Below the pieces are notes generated by a model that did not search any database, had not been told where the DNA came from, and saw only the letters and a program-made list of their open reading frames with translations. The position numbers and the translations under genes are program-made. From AAA164-E04 sp014239995 (GTDB lineage Bacteria > Verrucomicrobiota > Verrucomicrobiia > Limisphaerales > AAA164-E04), in assembly GCA_029247315.1 (NCBI GenBank), contig JAQWLM010000121.1:1-64000 (forward strand): DNA of 64,000 bases, given 5' to 3'. Shown here piece after piece: positions 36,513-45,347 of the stretch (position 1 is its first letter; each line of letters begins with the position of its first letter).

Positions 36513-37994
36513 TCACAACCTTGATGGCTGAAAAGGAGTCTGGGGCGTCGTGGTTGCGGCTTTTTGAAGGAGGAGTTTTTTTAAACCTTGGATCAGAAGC
36601 CTGATATCCTGGCTTGGTTTTATGGCAAGGTTCCGGAATTCACCCGGATCAGCATGATAGTCATAAAGCTCGATACCATGATGTCCCTGCTCACCCCATT
36701 GGGTATAACGCCATCGCTCCGTGCGGACGCTGGCACCCATCACGTGTTCCCTTAATCGGTTATCAGCAGGTCGTAAAATCTGTGTCACGGCATGACCACC
36801 CCAAGCCCGAGTCGGATCTTCAAGCAAGGGAACGAGGCTGCGACCTTCCAAAGATGCCGGAGCATGGATCTTGGCCAAGTCGGTCAGGGTGGGATATATG
36901 TCAACAAACTCCACCACCCGTTGACAGCGCATCCCATTACCTTGCATACCAGGTACGCGCATGATCAGTGGGGTCCTGGCCACTTTTTCAAAAAGGGTTC
37001 GCTTCTGCCAAACCCCTTGATGTTCGCCTAGATGATACCCATGGTCGCTCCAGAGAACGACGATGGTATTCTTGTCCAAACCAAGGCGAACCAAGGCATC
37101 CAACATCCTTCCTATCTGGGCGTCTACAAAGGAAACACAAGCGTAATAGGCTTGAATCGCTTTCCGGAGGGTCAATGCATCCAATCCGTAGTCGGGGATA
37201 GGGCAATTGTGTGCAAAGGCGGCATCCGGTATGTCCTGACGATCATCGAGGGGAGCATAGGGCAGTCGTATCAAATCAAGCGGATACAGGTCAAAATACT
37301 TTTGAGGTGCCACATAGGGCGTATGCGGCCGGAAGAATCCGGTGGCCAGAAAAAACGCCTCGTCTCGATGGGTCTCCAGGTAGCGTATGGCCGCAGAAGC
37401 AATCATCCCATCAGTTTGCTCCTCATCCGCCCCTTCAGCAGCCAACCAGCTTAACGCGGCACTGATCTTACGCTGAGGCTCAGCGTTAAAAATAAGATGT
37501 TCTTCAGCCTTGTCACGCCCCTTGGGATTAAAGACCTGCTGCCAACTCTGGGGGTCGTCATTCCCATTGGTGCCGATACCGGCAGGAACATTGTAATGAT
37601 AAATCTTTCCAACACGGGCAGCCAACCAACCAGCTCGCATGAAGGCCTGGGGCATGGTGACAACGTTTGGCAAAGTTTCGCGGAAATGTTGATCCAAATC
37701 ATATACCTTCGTTGCATCTGGTCGGCGTCCTGTCATCACCGAGGCACGCGAGGGATTACATAGCGGTATTTGGTTGTAGGCGCGCGTGAAAACCACACCG
37801 GAAGCGGCCAAACGATCCATATTTGGAGTTTTTGCGATCACGTCATCCAAACAGCCCAAAGTGTCAGCCAAGTCGTCAACGGAGATGAAGAGCACATTGC
37901 TGGGCGAGGATCTGAGCTCCAGATCCCCAGCAAAGACACAAGCAATGAAACTGCCAAGGCAATTCCATGTCATACGGGTTTTCATTCGATACAT
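36513..37994 (-). CDS. Exported sulfatase, iduronate-2-sulfatase-like
   Basis: About 493 residues from the ATG at 37994; another ATG at 37985 and a TTG at 38021 are in frame. A hydrophobic N-terminus (CLGSFIACVFAG) precedes NVLFISVDDLADTLGC, the calcium-binding Asp pair. The formylglycine motif is LCNPSRASVMTGRRPD, with the Cys to be converted by a maturase. GKIYHYN, GFFRPHTPYVAPQKYFDLYP and WSDHGYHLGEHQGVWQKRTLFE are hallmarks of iduronate-2-sulfatase-like enzymes (SulfAtlas S1_7 type). All catalytic positions are present. It likely acts on sulfated polysaccharides in the periplasm or outside. The gene is divergent from the CbiX-like gene and may be cotranscribed with the CehA-like gene. Confidence 0.9.
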   Translation of the reverse strand: MYRMKTRMTWNCLGSFIACVFAGDLELRSSPSNVLFISVDDLADTLGCLDDVIAKTPNMDRLAASGVVFTRAYNQIPLCNPSRASVMTGRRPDATKVYDLDQHFRETLPNVVTMPQAFMRAGWLAARVGKIYHYNVPAGIGTNGNDDPQSWQQVFNPKGRDKAEEHLIFNAEPQRKISAALSWLAAEGADEEQTDGMIASAAIRYLETHRDEAFFLATGFFRPHTPYVAPQKYFDLYPLDLIRLPYAPLDDRQDIPDAAFAHNCPIPDYGLDALTLRKAIQAYYACVSFVDAQIGRMLDALVRLGLDKNTIVVLWSDHGYHLGEHQGVWQKRTLFEKVARTPLIMRVPGMQGNGMRCQRVVEFVDIYPTLTDLAKIHAPASLEGRSLVPLLEDPTRAWGGHAVTQILRPADNRLREHVMGASVRTERWRYTQWGEQGHHGIELYDYHADPGEFRNLAIKPSQDIRLLIQGLKKLLLQKAATTTPQTPFQPSRL

Positions 37995-38092
37995 GCTAGA
38001 AAAAGGTTGAGCATCATTCAACCTGGGAGTCTTTGGAGGCTTTCATCCAAACGAGGTTTTGACTCGGGACGACAGATGGATTCTGCAGGAAG

Positions 38093-39034
38093 ATGCCCTG
38101 CAGAATGAACAGACTTTATCAAGTTCATCAAAGGGCTCGCTTGATCATGGGTGGAATTCAGGCTATCGATACATTGCTCATGCCAGACTTTCTCAAGTCA
38201 TCAACACTGATGTTGGCTATTCACGGTTCAACAGAGGATTCGAATCCTTCCAGGACAGCCCATGGGCTTGCACAATCAGTTAGGGATCAGGGAACCTTTC
38301 ATGAAGTCATCACTGGCTTTTACAAACACCCTCCACTGCTTCACCAAGCGCTTCGTCAAGCCAAAGGTGACCGGGTCTTCGTGGTCCCCATGCTGATGAG
38401 TTCGGGCTACTTCGCTGAGATTGTTTTTCCAAAATCGCTGGAGATAAGTTCAGATACCATCTGTTCTTTTCCATCCAAACACACCTTAGATGGAAAAAGG
38501 GTCATTTATTGCCAACCCATTGGAATACATCCCGGCATGGAAAAGCTGGTCATTCAAAGTGCCCGACGAACGCTGATGGTCGCCCCAACTCCCTCCACGC
38601 CGTCACTCACTCACACATCACTGGCCCTCGTGGCCCATGGCACAGCGCGTCACCAGAAAAGCAGGGTCTCGGTGGAAAGGCTTGTCAAAAGCCTGCAGAA
38701 ACAGTCAGGACTTTTTAAGGACATACGCGCCTTTTACATCGAGGAACGCCCATTTGTCCGCGAGATTGTGGAATGGGAAACACCTGCGGACCACGTGGTG
38801 CTTGTCCCTTTCATGCTCGCCGAGGGGCCTCATGTCAGCCAGGATATACCACATGCTCTTGGTATCGCCATGGAAACGATTCAGCATCGAATGAGGAAAG
38901 GAACGGACACGTGGAAAAACCCAAACACATGCGGTGACAAGTCCATCTGGATCAGCAGACCCATCGGAACTTCCCCTGGGCTCAAGGATTTGCTTATCGA
39001 CACCGCCTATCAAGCCGGCCTTTTGCTGGATTGA
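38093..39034 (+). CDS. CbiX/SirB-like sirohydrochlorin chelatase
   Basis: Up to 313 residues with two tandem CbiX domains. The first has LMLAIHGSTEDSN and VVPMLMSSGYFAE; the second has LALVAHGTARHQKS and LVPFMLAEGPHVSQDIP. The His in each HGS/HGT and the second-domain His in GPHVSQD fit the metal site of class II chelatases, which insert cobalt, nickel or iron into sirohydrochlorin for cobalamin or sirohaem. The metal cannot be assigned and no other tetrapyrrole gene is nearby, so a role in another pathway is possible. Start is uncertain: the ATG at 38093 follows CAGGAAG very closely, and in-frame ATGs at 38147 and 38180 would remove residues that do not look conserved. It is the first gene of a plus-strand run leading to tyrA. 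Confidence 0.78.
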   Translation: MPCRMNRLYQVHQRARLIMGGIQAIDTLLMPDFLKSSTLMLAIHGSTEDSNPSRTAHGLAQSVRDQGTFHEVITGFYKHPPLLHQALRQAKGDRVFVVPMLMSSGYFAEIVFPKSLEISSDTICSFPSKHTLDGKRVIYCQPIGIHPGMEKLVIQSARRTLMVAPTPSTPSLTHTSLALVAHGTARHQKSRVSVERLVKSLQKQSGLFKDIRAFYIEERPFVREIVEWETPADHVVLVPFMLAEGPHVSQDIPHALGIAMETIQHRMRKGTDTWKNPNTCGDKSIWISRPIGTSPGLKDLLIDTAYQAGLLLD

Positions 39035-39120
39035 TTCGCTTCGGTTTTCAGGCTAGAAAAGGAGGCCCTGAAGTTTCCATATGCAGCAAAGGGCATATCG
39101 GCATTGATGGGATCACTCGA

Positions 39121-40017
39121 ATGGATTGGAATAAAGTCAGTTTGGTGGGATTGGGGCTTCTCGGAGGTTCGCTCGGAAAGGCGCTGATCACCGGCAACCA
39201 CGCAAGAACGGTCACCGGTTTGGTGCGTCGACCGGAACGCATCCAAGAGGCTATTGGTGCAGGAGCAGTGCATGAGGCCTCCTTGGATATCGAAACGGTT
39301 GTTAAAAATGCTGACCTGGTCATTCTGTGTACGCCTGTGCTCAGGATGCTGCCTATTACAAAAGTCATGGCTGGCTTCCTTAAGCCTGGGGCTGTGGTGA
39401 CCGATGTGGGCAGTGTCAAGGGCCCGCTCGTCAGGGATCTCGAACCCCTTCTACGCAAATCTCAGGCGGTTTATGTCGGGTCTCATCCCATGGCAGGCAG
39501 TGAACGACAGGGCCTTGCAAATGCGGATGCCTCCCTGTTCTCAGGAGCGACCTGCGTATTGACGCCGGGCAGGGAATCGACAACTGAAGCCGCGCAGCAG
39601 GTGGAGCAACTCTGGCGCCAGGTTGAAGGAATTCCCGTCACTATGAATCCAGAAGAGCATGACCGACTGGTCGCCAGATGCAGCCATCTTCCACACGTCC
39701 TCGCTGCCCTGCTGGCAGGTTGGACACTTGACCCTGCACACGGCGAGGAACAGGCAAGCCTGTGCAGCAGCGGCTTCAGGGATACCACGCGCGTGGCTTC
39801 AGGATCACCCGAAATGTGGGCGGATATCCTTGCCTCCAATAAAGAAGCCTTGCTTGAATCTCTGGACACACATCTTACGCAGTGTAAGGAGATCCGAGTG
39901 TCCATTGAACAGGAACAACACGAGGCGCTTTTCAAGTGGTTGAGCGAGAGTAAAGCTCGACGTGACGCATGGCTTGCAAATTACTTGATGCGACGCCCAA
40001 GCCGCAGTGTGGAATAA
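39121..40017 (+). CDS. tyrA: Prephenate dehydrogenase
   Basis: A protein of about 298 residues from the ATG at 39121, the codon right before the Rossmann fold; the frame also runs back to a TTG at 39031. The NAD(P)-binding motif is VGLGLLGGSLG, then VILCTPV, TDVGSVK and the catalytic HPMAGSERQG. The conserved His in CSHLPHVLA and the Arg in FRDTTRVASG complete the prephenate site. The enzyme oxidatively decarboxylates prephenate to 4-hydroxyphenylpyruvate in tyrosine synthesis. There is no fused chorismate mutase or ACT domain. It is followed 41 bases later by aroA, a common order in this phylum. Confidence 0.92.
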   Translation: MDWNKVSLVGLGLLGGSLGKALITGNHARTVTGLVRRPERIQEAIGAGAVHEASLDIETVVKNADLVILCTPVLRMLPITKVMAGFLKPGAVVTDVGSVKGPLVRDLEPLLRKSQAVYVGSHPMAGSERQGLANADASLFSGATCVLTPGRESTTEAAQQVEQLWRQVEGIPVTMNPEEHDRLVARCSHLPHVLAALLAGWTLDPAHGEEQASLCSSGFRDTTRVASGSPEMWADILASNKEALLESLDTHLTQCKEIRVSIEQEQHEALFKWLSESKARRDAWLANYLMRRPSRSVE

Positions 40018-40058
40018 CACCCTAAGAGAGTTGAAAAACAAGCCAGCGACAAGCACCC

Positions 40059-41348
40059 ATGCCACTACCTGATTCTATTCTGTTACACCCGATTGAAAGA
40101 CCAAAAAAAACGTCTATCGGCATCCCCGGGTCCAAAAGCATCACAAACAGAGCATTGGTCCTGGCCGCAATTTCCGAGGGAACCACCACCCTCAAAGGGG
40201 CCCTTTGGAGTGAGGACACACAAGTCATGGTGGAATGCCTGGAACGCCTTGGTGTGGATATCCTGATCCTTCCGGAAGCCAGTGATGATGCCAATCGACG
40301 TATCAGGGTTCGTGGCATGGGAGGCAGGATTCGGCCCGGAGGGACGCTGCAGGAACCGTTGGAATTGTTTGTTGGCAACGCCGGAACAGCCGCACGTTTC
40401 ATTCTGGCCCTGGTTTGCCTGGGCCAGGGTTTTTACCGAATTTCCGGGGAGGAGCGCATGCATCAGCGGCCTCAGCAGGAGCTCGTAGCCGCACTCAGGG
40501 CACTGGGGTATTTGATTGAGACGGGAACTGACCGACTTCCCGCCATGGTGCAAGGTCAAGGCCCAAAACCAGGGGCTGCCTGCGTGGTATCCACCGAGGA
40601 AAGTTCACAGTTTGCTTCAGCCCTATGGCTGGCAGCTGAACCAGGCGGCTGGAATATCAAGATGCATGAGGAAGATGCCTCAAACGCTCCTTATGTCGAA
40701 ATGACCCGGTCCATGCTGCAGTCCTTCCCGAAGGGGAAGCATTCCGATTACCAGATTGAACCTGACGCATCGGGAGGAAGTTACTTCTGGGCCATTAGGT
40801 ATCTGATGGGTGCCTCCAACCCTGAGGCCCTTGAATATATTGAGATCCCATCGTGGCCCAGAACCCGCTGGCAGGTTGACACCGCATTTCCAAACTTTTG
40901 GCCACTGCCAGCAAGGGTCTCGAGAGAAACCGATTTAGGTGACAGTATCATGACCTCAATCATCATGGCTCCCTGGGCTGAAAAACCGACAACTTTTACG
41001 AATCTAGGCAGATTACGCGTTCAGGAATGCGAACGTGTAAGGGCACTCCATGACGAACTCACCAAGTGCGGTGCAAGGCTGGAGGAAAGCGGTAACACAC
41101 TGGTTGTTTACCCTGGACCGCTGCACGGAGCTGAGATTCATACTTACAACGACCACCGGATTGCCATGTGCTTCGCGGTAATCGCCTCTCAGGTTGGAGG
41201 CATGGTGCTGCAAAACCCGGCATGCGTTAAAAAAACTTTCCCCAATTTCTTTCAAAAGCTAGGTTCTTCCGCCCCGGAGGGATTGGGCATGAAGATTTGT
41301 GATGCCGCCTCAGGAAATCCACTACAGGCAGGAGACTTGATTGCCTGA
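40059..41348 (+). CDS. aroA: 3-phosphoshikimate 1-carboxyvinyltransferase (EPSP synthase)
   Basis: A 429-residue cytoplasmic enzyme that joins phosphoenolpyruvate to shikimate 3-phosphate in chorismate synthesis. Motifs in order: GIPGSKSITNRALVLAA, VGNAGTAARFILAL, GEERMHQRPQQEL, EPDASGGSYFWAI, RVQECERVRALHDEL and YNDHRIAM. The usual RVKE(T/S)(D/N)R motif reads RVQECER, with Gln where most family members have an active-site Lys; the rest of the site is intact, so the protein is probably functional, perhaps with altered inhibitor behaviour. The gap to cmk is only nine bases, so the genes are cotranscribed. Confidence 0.95.
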   Translation: MPLPDSILLHPIERPKKTSIGIPGSKSITNRALVLAAISEGTTTLKGALWSEDTQVMVECLERLGVDILILPEASDDANRRIRVRGMGGRIRPGGTLQEPLELFVGNAGTAARFILALVCLGQGFYRISGEERMHQRPQQELVAALRALGYLIETGTDRLPAMVQGQGPKPGAACVVSTEESSQFASALWLAAEPGGWNIKMHEEDASNAPYVEMTRSMLQSFPKGKHSDYQIEPDASGGSYFWAIRYLMGASNPEALEYIEIPSWPRTRWQVDTAFPNFWPLPARVSRETDLGDSIMTSIIMAPWAEKPTTFTNLGRLRVQECERVRALHDELTKCGARLEESGNTLVVYPGPLHGAEIHTYNDHRIAMCFAVIASQVGGMVLQNPACVKKTFPNFFQKLGSSAPEGLGMKICDAASGNPLQAGDLIA

Positions 41349-41357
41349 ACAAGACCC

Positions 41358-42023
41358 ATGAAGAGAGAACATCCAATTGTAATTGCCATTGATGGCACAA
41401 GCGCCAGCGGTAAAAGCACCAATGCCAAACTGGTTGCCAAGAGTCTGGGCTTTATCTATGTGGATACAGGAGCCATGTATCGCACTCTGGCGTGGTATTG
41501 CCTCAAGAGCCACATCGATATCCATGATACCAGGGCCATCAGTCAGATCTGCAAAAAATGGAAAACCAAACTCATGTGCATGGAGGGGCATGTGAAGTTA
41601 CTAGTTGATGGTTATTATCCAGCAAAAGAAATCAGAACAGCAGAAACCAGCGCAGCTGTCCCGCACGTGGCAGCCGTTCCCAAAGCCCGTGCATGGATGA
41701 AACAAAAACAACGGGATTGCATCGCGTTTGGATCCCTTGTGATGGAGGGACGCGACATCGGTACCAATGTTTTTCCTGAGACGGAACACAAGTTTTATCT
41801 CGATGCAAACCTCTCAGAACGTTCCAAGCGACGGGAAGCAGATGGCATCCGTGAAGATTTGGCCAAGCGAGACCAGCGTGACAGCCAACGCGCAACAGCC
41901 CCACTGATGGTTCCCTTGGGAGCCTGTATCGTCAATACCTCTGGGCTTACCCCACAGGAATCGAGTCAGCGAATTATTGACGTTATTCAGAAACAAGTTC
42001 CGTCCCTCAAAGGGAATGAGTGA
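41358..42023 (+). CDS. cmk: Cytidylate kinase
   Basis: A 221-residue kinase that phosphorylates CMP and dCMP with ATP. The P-loop is IDGTSASGKSTNAKLVA, followed by GFIYVDTGAMYRTLAW, the GRDIGTNVFP motif that binds the nucleotide, and the lid-like segment SERSKRREADG. Length and motifs are those of a standard bacterial Cmk. It lies nine bases after aroA and just before a mini-ORF and plsC, the aroA-cmk-plsC order often seen in bacteria. Confidence 0.95.
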   Translation: MKREHPIVIAIDGTSASGKSTNAKLVAKSLGFIYVDTGAMYRTLAWYCLKSHIDIHDTRAISQICKKWKTKLMCMEGHVKLLVDGYYPAKEIRTAETSAAVPHVAAVPKARAWMKQKQRDCIAFGSLVMEGRDIGTNVFPETEHKFYLDANLSERSKRREADGIREDLAKRDQRDSQRATAPLMVPLGACIVNTSGLTPQESSQRIIDVIQKQVPSLKGNE

Positions 42024-42025
42024 CC

Positions 42026-42079
42026 ATGAAAATCAGACGACCTCGTTTCGTGCGGAGGGCTAAAAAACCAAATATTTGA
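42026..42079 (+). CDS. Possible 17-residue basic leader peptide before plsC
   Basis: An ATG two bases after the cmk stop, preceded by GGGAATGAG, opens a frame for MKIRRPRFVRRAKKPNI. Eight of 17 residues are Lys or Arg. Its TGA overlaps the plsC ATG (TGATG), the pattern of translational coupling. The GGAGGG at about 42054-42059 is too far from plsC to serve directly. It may be chance, because the space is short, so confidence is low. Confidence 0.3.
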   Translation: MKIRRPRFVRRAKKPNI

Positions 42080-42741
42080 TGGCTATGCGATTCGGATATT
42101 ATCTACTGTGGGTTACCGTTCGGTGGATCTTTTACTTCTGTTTCTTCAATCGGGTTTATCATCCGGACCGCATTCCACAAAAAGGTCCCCTGATACTCGC
42201 TGCCAACCACGCCAGCTTCATGGACCCTCCCCTGATCGGATGCTCTATCAATCGAGAAATCCACTTTCTCGCACGCGACAGCTTGTTCCGATTCCCTATC
42301 TTTGGACAACTACTGAGCTATATCAACGTCATCCCGGTTGATCGTGGAGGGCGAAGTCCCAAGGGATTGAAAACAATCATCCATAAGCTGCAACAGGGAC
42401 ATCCAGTCGTCCTTTTTCCTGAGGGAACACGATGCATGGACGGCGGCATGCAGCCAGCAAAATCTGGGGTGGGCCTATTAGCCATCAAGTCCGATGCACC
42501 CATTGTGCCTGTTCGAGTCTTTGGCACCTACCAAGCCTATGGCCGCCACTTGAAGTGGCCCAGGCCAGGACAGCGCATTGGCGTCAAGTTCGGAGAGCCC
42601 ATCTACCTGGAAGCACTTCGAGAGGAATCCAAAACGGCTGAAAAAGACCGATTGAAGCAAATCTATCAAGAAGCGGCTGATCAAATAATGCATGCCGTTG
42701 CACAACTGGAAGCACACCATGATTGCAAGCGATTTGGGTAA
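42079..42741 (+). CDS. plsC: 1-acyl-sn-glycerol-3-phosphate acyltransferase
   Basis: A protein of about 220 residues that acylates lysophosphatidate to phosphatidate in phospholipid synthesis at the inner membrane. It has an N-terminal hydrophobic helix (YYLLWVTVRWIFYFCFF), the HxxxxD motif NHASFMDPP, the motif VIPVDRGGRSPKGLK, the FPEGTRCMDGG motif and a final PIVPVRVFGT strand. All four acyltransferase blocks are present. The ATG at 42079 overlaps the stop of the mini-ORF; a second ATG is two codons on. It is the last gene of the tyrA-aroA-cmk run; no terminator was seen after it. Confidence 0.92.
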   Translation: MAMRFGYYLLWVTVRWIFYFCFFNRVYHPDRIPQKGPLILAANHASFMDPPLIGCSINREIHFLARDSLFRFPIFGQLLSYINVIPVDRGGRSPKGLKTIIHKLQQGHPVVLFPEGTRCMDGGMQPAKSGVGLLAIKSDAPIVPVRVFGTYQAYGRHLKWPRPGQRIGVKFGEPIYLEALREESKTAEKDRLKQIYQEAADQIMHAVAQLEAHHDCKRFG

Positions 42742-42899
42742 TTAACGATGAAAAAATTCCATGAGGGATCCATTCCCTGTTAAACCCAGATATCGCAATA
42801 TCAAGAAAACCACCCTGCTGGAAACACGCGTGAAACTTGTTTCCTTGGAAGGTGCTACCGCGAAAACTACTCACAGATCCCTATAATGGATAATTTCCA

Positions 42900-43784
42900 C
42901 TACGACGATGAGTCGCTATCATCCGCCTCTTCCCTGATCTGCGCTTTGGTTCTCAGCTGTTTGATGTGTTCCTGAATTTTTTGAGTGCGCTTCTCCTGCG
43001 CCCAAGCTTCCTGGACGGAAGGTTGAACTTCCTCATAAGGTTTCCGTGTTGAAGCCTCAATTTCCAACACCTTTGCAAGGTGAAATCCGTGATAGGACGA
43101 AAACACAGGGCTCACCTCGCCCACTTGCATTGAAAAAGCGACATACTCAAACTCATCCATCAATTCCCCACGTTTAAAAAATCCAAGATCGATTTCCTCG
43201 GCGGGTTTATCCGAAAACCCCTTGGCCAAGTCTTTAAAATCTTCCCCTGACACCAACCTTTCGCGCATGCGACAACATTCTCTAAACAGCTCTTCCTTGT
43301 CTTCTGATTGTCGAAAGGACTTGAAGATATGAAGAGCTCGAACCTTTCCTTCCGTCGTGTAAAGCTCGGGGTGAAGCTCATAGAAAGCACGAAGTGTTGC
43401 GTCGCTTGGGTTAGAAAGCTCGCCACAAAAACCAGCCACCAACTGGTCCACCTTGAGATTCAGGACGACCTGGCGCTCCACAAACTCCTTCTGGTCTCCA
43501 GTAATACCCAGGTTCGCCATGAAGGCTTCCTCACCACCATAATCCTTATGAAGTTGTTGTAAGGCAGCATCAATCTCTTCCTTGGATGGCTCGGGCACAT
43601 GGCCTTCAGCATCCTGATTGAGCAGTAAACGACCAATCACGTTTTCCTTTGCTTGTGCACGGAACTCATCATCACGCTCACAGCAACTTCCTTGACTGCG
43701 CTGTTCATGCCAGGACTTGATTTGAGCAAACTCTTCCTCAATCCACTCAGGTGCCACAGCCTCTTCATTGACCCATATCTGCAT
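42900..43784 (-). CDS. Parvulin-type peptidyl-prolyl isomerase without signal peptide
   Basis: About 294 residues from the ATG at 43784 (MQIWVNEEAVAPEW). Residues about 1-125 are helical, like the SurA/NifM chaperone N-domain (QVVLNLKVDQLVAGF); residues about 150-265 hold a parvulin domain with VRALHIFKS, GEDFKDLAKGFSDKP, DLGFFKRGELMDEFEYVAFS and YHGFHLAKVLEI. The tail is charged and ends with DDSDSSS. No signal sequence or membrane segment is visible, unlike SurA or PrsA, so it would act in the cytoplasm, more like NifM. Parvulins assist proline isomerisation during folding. It lies 72 bases downstream of an exported oxidoreductase and may share its transcript. Confidence 0.85.
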   Translation of the reverse strand: MQIWVNEEAVAPEWIEEEFAQIKSWHEQRSQGSCCERDDEFRAQAKENVIGRLLLNQDAEGHVPEPSKEEIDAALQQLHKDYGGEEAFMANLGITGDQKEFVERQVVLNLKVDQLVAGFCGELSNPSDATLRAFYELHPELYTTEGKVRALHIFKSFRQSEDKEELFRECCRMRERLVSGEDFKDLAKGFSDKPAEEIDLGFFKRGELMDEFEYVAFSMQVGEVSPVFSSYHGFHLAKVLEIEASTRKPYEEVQPSVQEAWAQEKRTQKIQEHIKQLRTKAQIREEADDSDSSS

Positions 43785-43856
43785 GGCATCGATCCTATGA
43801 ACATCCTGGAAAAAGGTCAAACACGCCGACGTTGTTCTCCCCGGATGATCACCGGA

Positions 43857-45299
43857 TCACATAACGTGAGAAACCGTGAAAGGCTTGCGATAAACCCGCG
43901 TCAACATTTCATTGGCACGTTTATTGCCCAGGAAGGCCGTACGCGTGGCGTCCATTCTCAGGTGACTACCGACACGCATGGGAGTCAGGTCAAGATCAAC
44001 CTCATTCACCTGAATATGCTCCAGCATACGCCCCATGGTTTCTGCTGCCATTGCATCCCCGCTGATGGCTTCAATCCTCTCACCGGGGGAGGTCTTCTCT
44101 CCTAGATAATAAGAAATGTTGCCGGTATGGCAAAGGGCACTGGAAAGATGCCCTTCCCATATATCAGCATGAAGGTCTTCACGTTTGCGACTTCGCACGC
44201 CCTGAATGCAGTTTGCGAAGTGATTTCCCTCTCCTGAAAACTCCCGGATCACTTTACCATTGTATTGGTAGGCTGTGGCAGTGCTGTAGGATGGAATGAC
44301 CATGTAACCATCTTCGCAATCCACTACGACTCCCACACTCACACCCCGATAACTGGGTTTTCCATCATGCTGAGCATACGCACCGAGACCACGCACCTCA
44401 AAAATCAACGGTGCCTTTTCATAGCCATGAAAAACAATCTGGGTATTGGCGGTATCCGCATCATCGATGTATCCAAGCCGCCCTCCGATACTGAGGACTT
44501 CAGGAGACAATTGGTCTTCCCCAAGAATCCACCTGGCAATATCCATTTGATGAATCCCCTGATTACCCAAATCACCATTGCCCGTATCACGTACCCAATG
44601 CCAATCGTAATGCAGACTCTCCCGCATCAAGGGCCTGAGCGGGGCGGGTCCCGTCCAAAGATCAAAATCAATATGAGGGGATACAAACTGTGGGCCATCA
44701 ACCTTACCAATAGACTGACGACGTTTGTAGCATAAGCCACGGGCCAAACGAATCTCTCCAAGATGGCCATTTTTTATGAACTCTACTGCCTCCTGCATCC
44801 CCGGGTTGGATCGACATTGCGTTCCGGCTTGAACCACTCTCTTGTATTTTCTTGCCGCATTGACTATTTGCTGTCCCTCCCACACGTTGTGTGAAACCGG
44901 CTTTTCGACATACACGTCCTTGCCCGCCATCATGGCCTCGATACTGATCAATGCATGAGTGTGGTTTGGGGTAGCAATAGAAACCAGATCCACATCGCGA
45001 TCCTCCATGAGACGACGATAGTCCAGATAGGTTTTAGGTTTGTTACCGACGCCACTTTGCCGATGCAAAGCCTGCTCAAGCAATTCACGATCCACATCAC
45101 AGATGGCGGCAAGCCTCACACCAGGAAGCCGACTGAAACCATCAATGTGGTTTTTCCCTCTACCTCGTAAACCCACGACAGCCACTCGAATTTCATCACT
45201 GGCCCCCAACACCCTGCCTGAGGGGTTTACCATCGAAAAGGATGCACCTGCAGCAACGCTGTGTTTAAGGAAACGACGACGACTCAACATCTCGCTCAT
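43857..45299 (-). CDS. Gfo/Idh/MocA oxidoreductase with Tat signal
   Basis: A 480-residue NAD(P)-dependent sugar oxidoreductase. It starts with a twin-arginine signal (SRRRFLKHSVAAGASFSM). The Rossmann motif VAVVGLRGRGKNH (39-51) is followed by the family's VEKPVSHN (EKP, 132-134), where the Lys is catalytic, and a C-terminal domain with DTGNGDLGNQGIHQMDIARW, the usual active-site His. Export with bound cofactor is typical for these proteins in Planctomycetes and Verrucomicrobia. The substrate is probably a sugar or cyclitol but is not readable. It is 48 bases downstream of the DUF6807 gene; the two families are often neighbours in these phyla. Confidence 0.9.
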   Translation of the reverse strand: MSEMLSRRRFLKHSVAAGASFSMVNPSGRVLGASDEIRVAVVGLRGRGKNHIDGFSRLPGVRLAAICDVDRELLEQALHRQSGVGNKPKTYLDYRRLMEDRDVDLVSIATPNHTHALISIEAMMAGKDVYVEKPVSHNVWEGQQIVNAARKYKRVVQAGTQCRSNPGMQEAVEFIKNGHLGEIRLARGLCYKRRQSIGKVDGPQFVSPHIDFDLWTGPAPLRPLMRESLHYDWHWVRDTGNGDLGNQGIHQMDIARWILGEDQLSPEVLSIGGRLGYIDDADTANTQIVFHGYEKAPLIFEVRGLGAYAQHDGKPSYRGVSVGVVVDCEDGYMVIPSYSTATAYQYNGKVIREFSGEGNHFANCIQGVRSRKREDLHADIWEGHLSSALCHTGNISYYLGEKTSPGERIEAISGDAMAAETMGRMLEHIQVNEVDLDLTPMRVGSHLRMDATRTAFLGNKRANEMLTRVYRKPFTVSHVM

Positions 45300-45347
45300 G
45301 AGTGGTTTTTGCGAAAAGGAAAGCGTTCAGATGGAGGACACAACACC

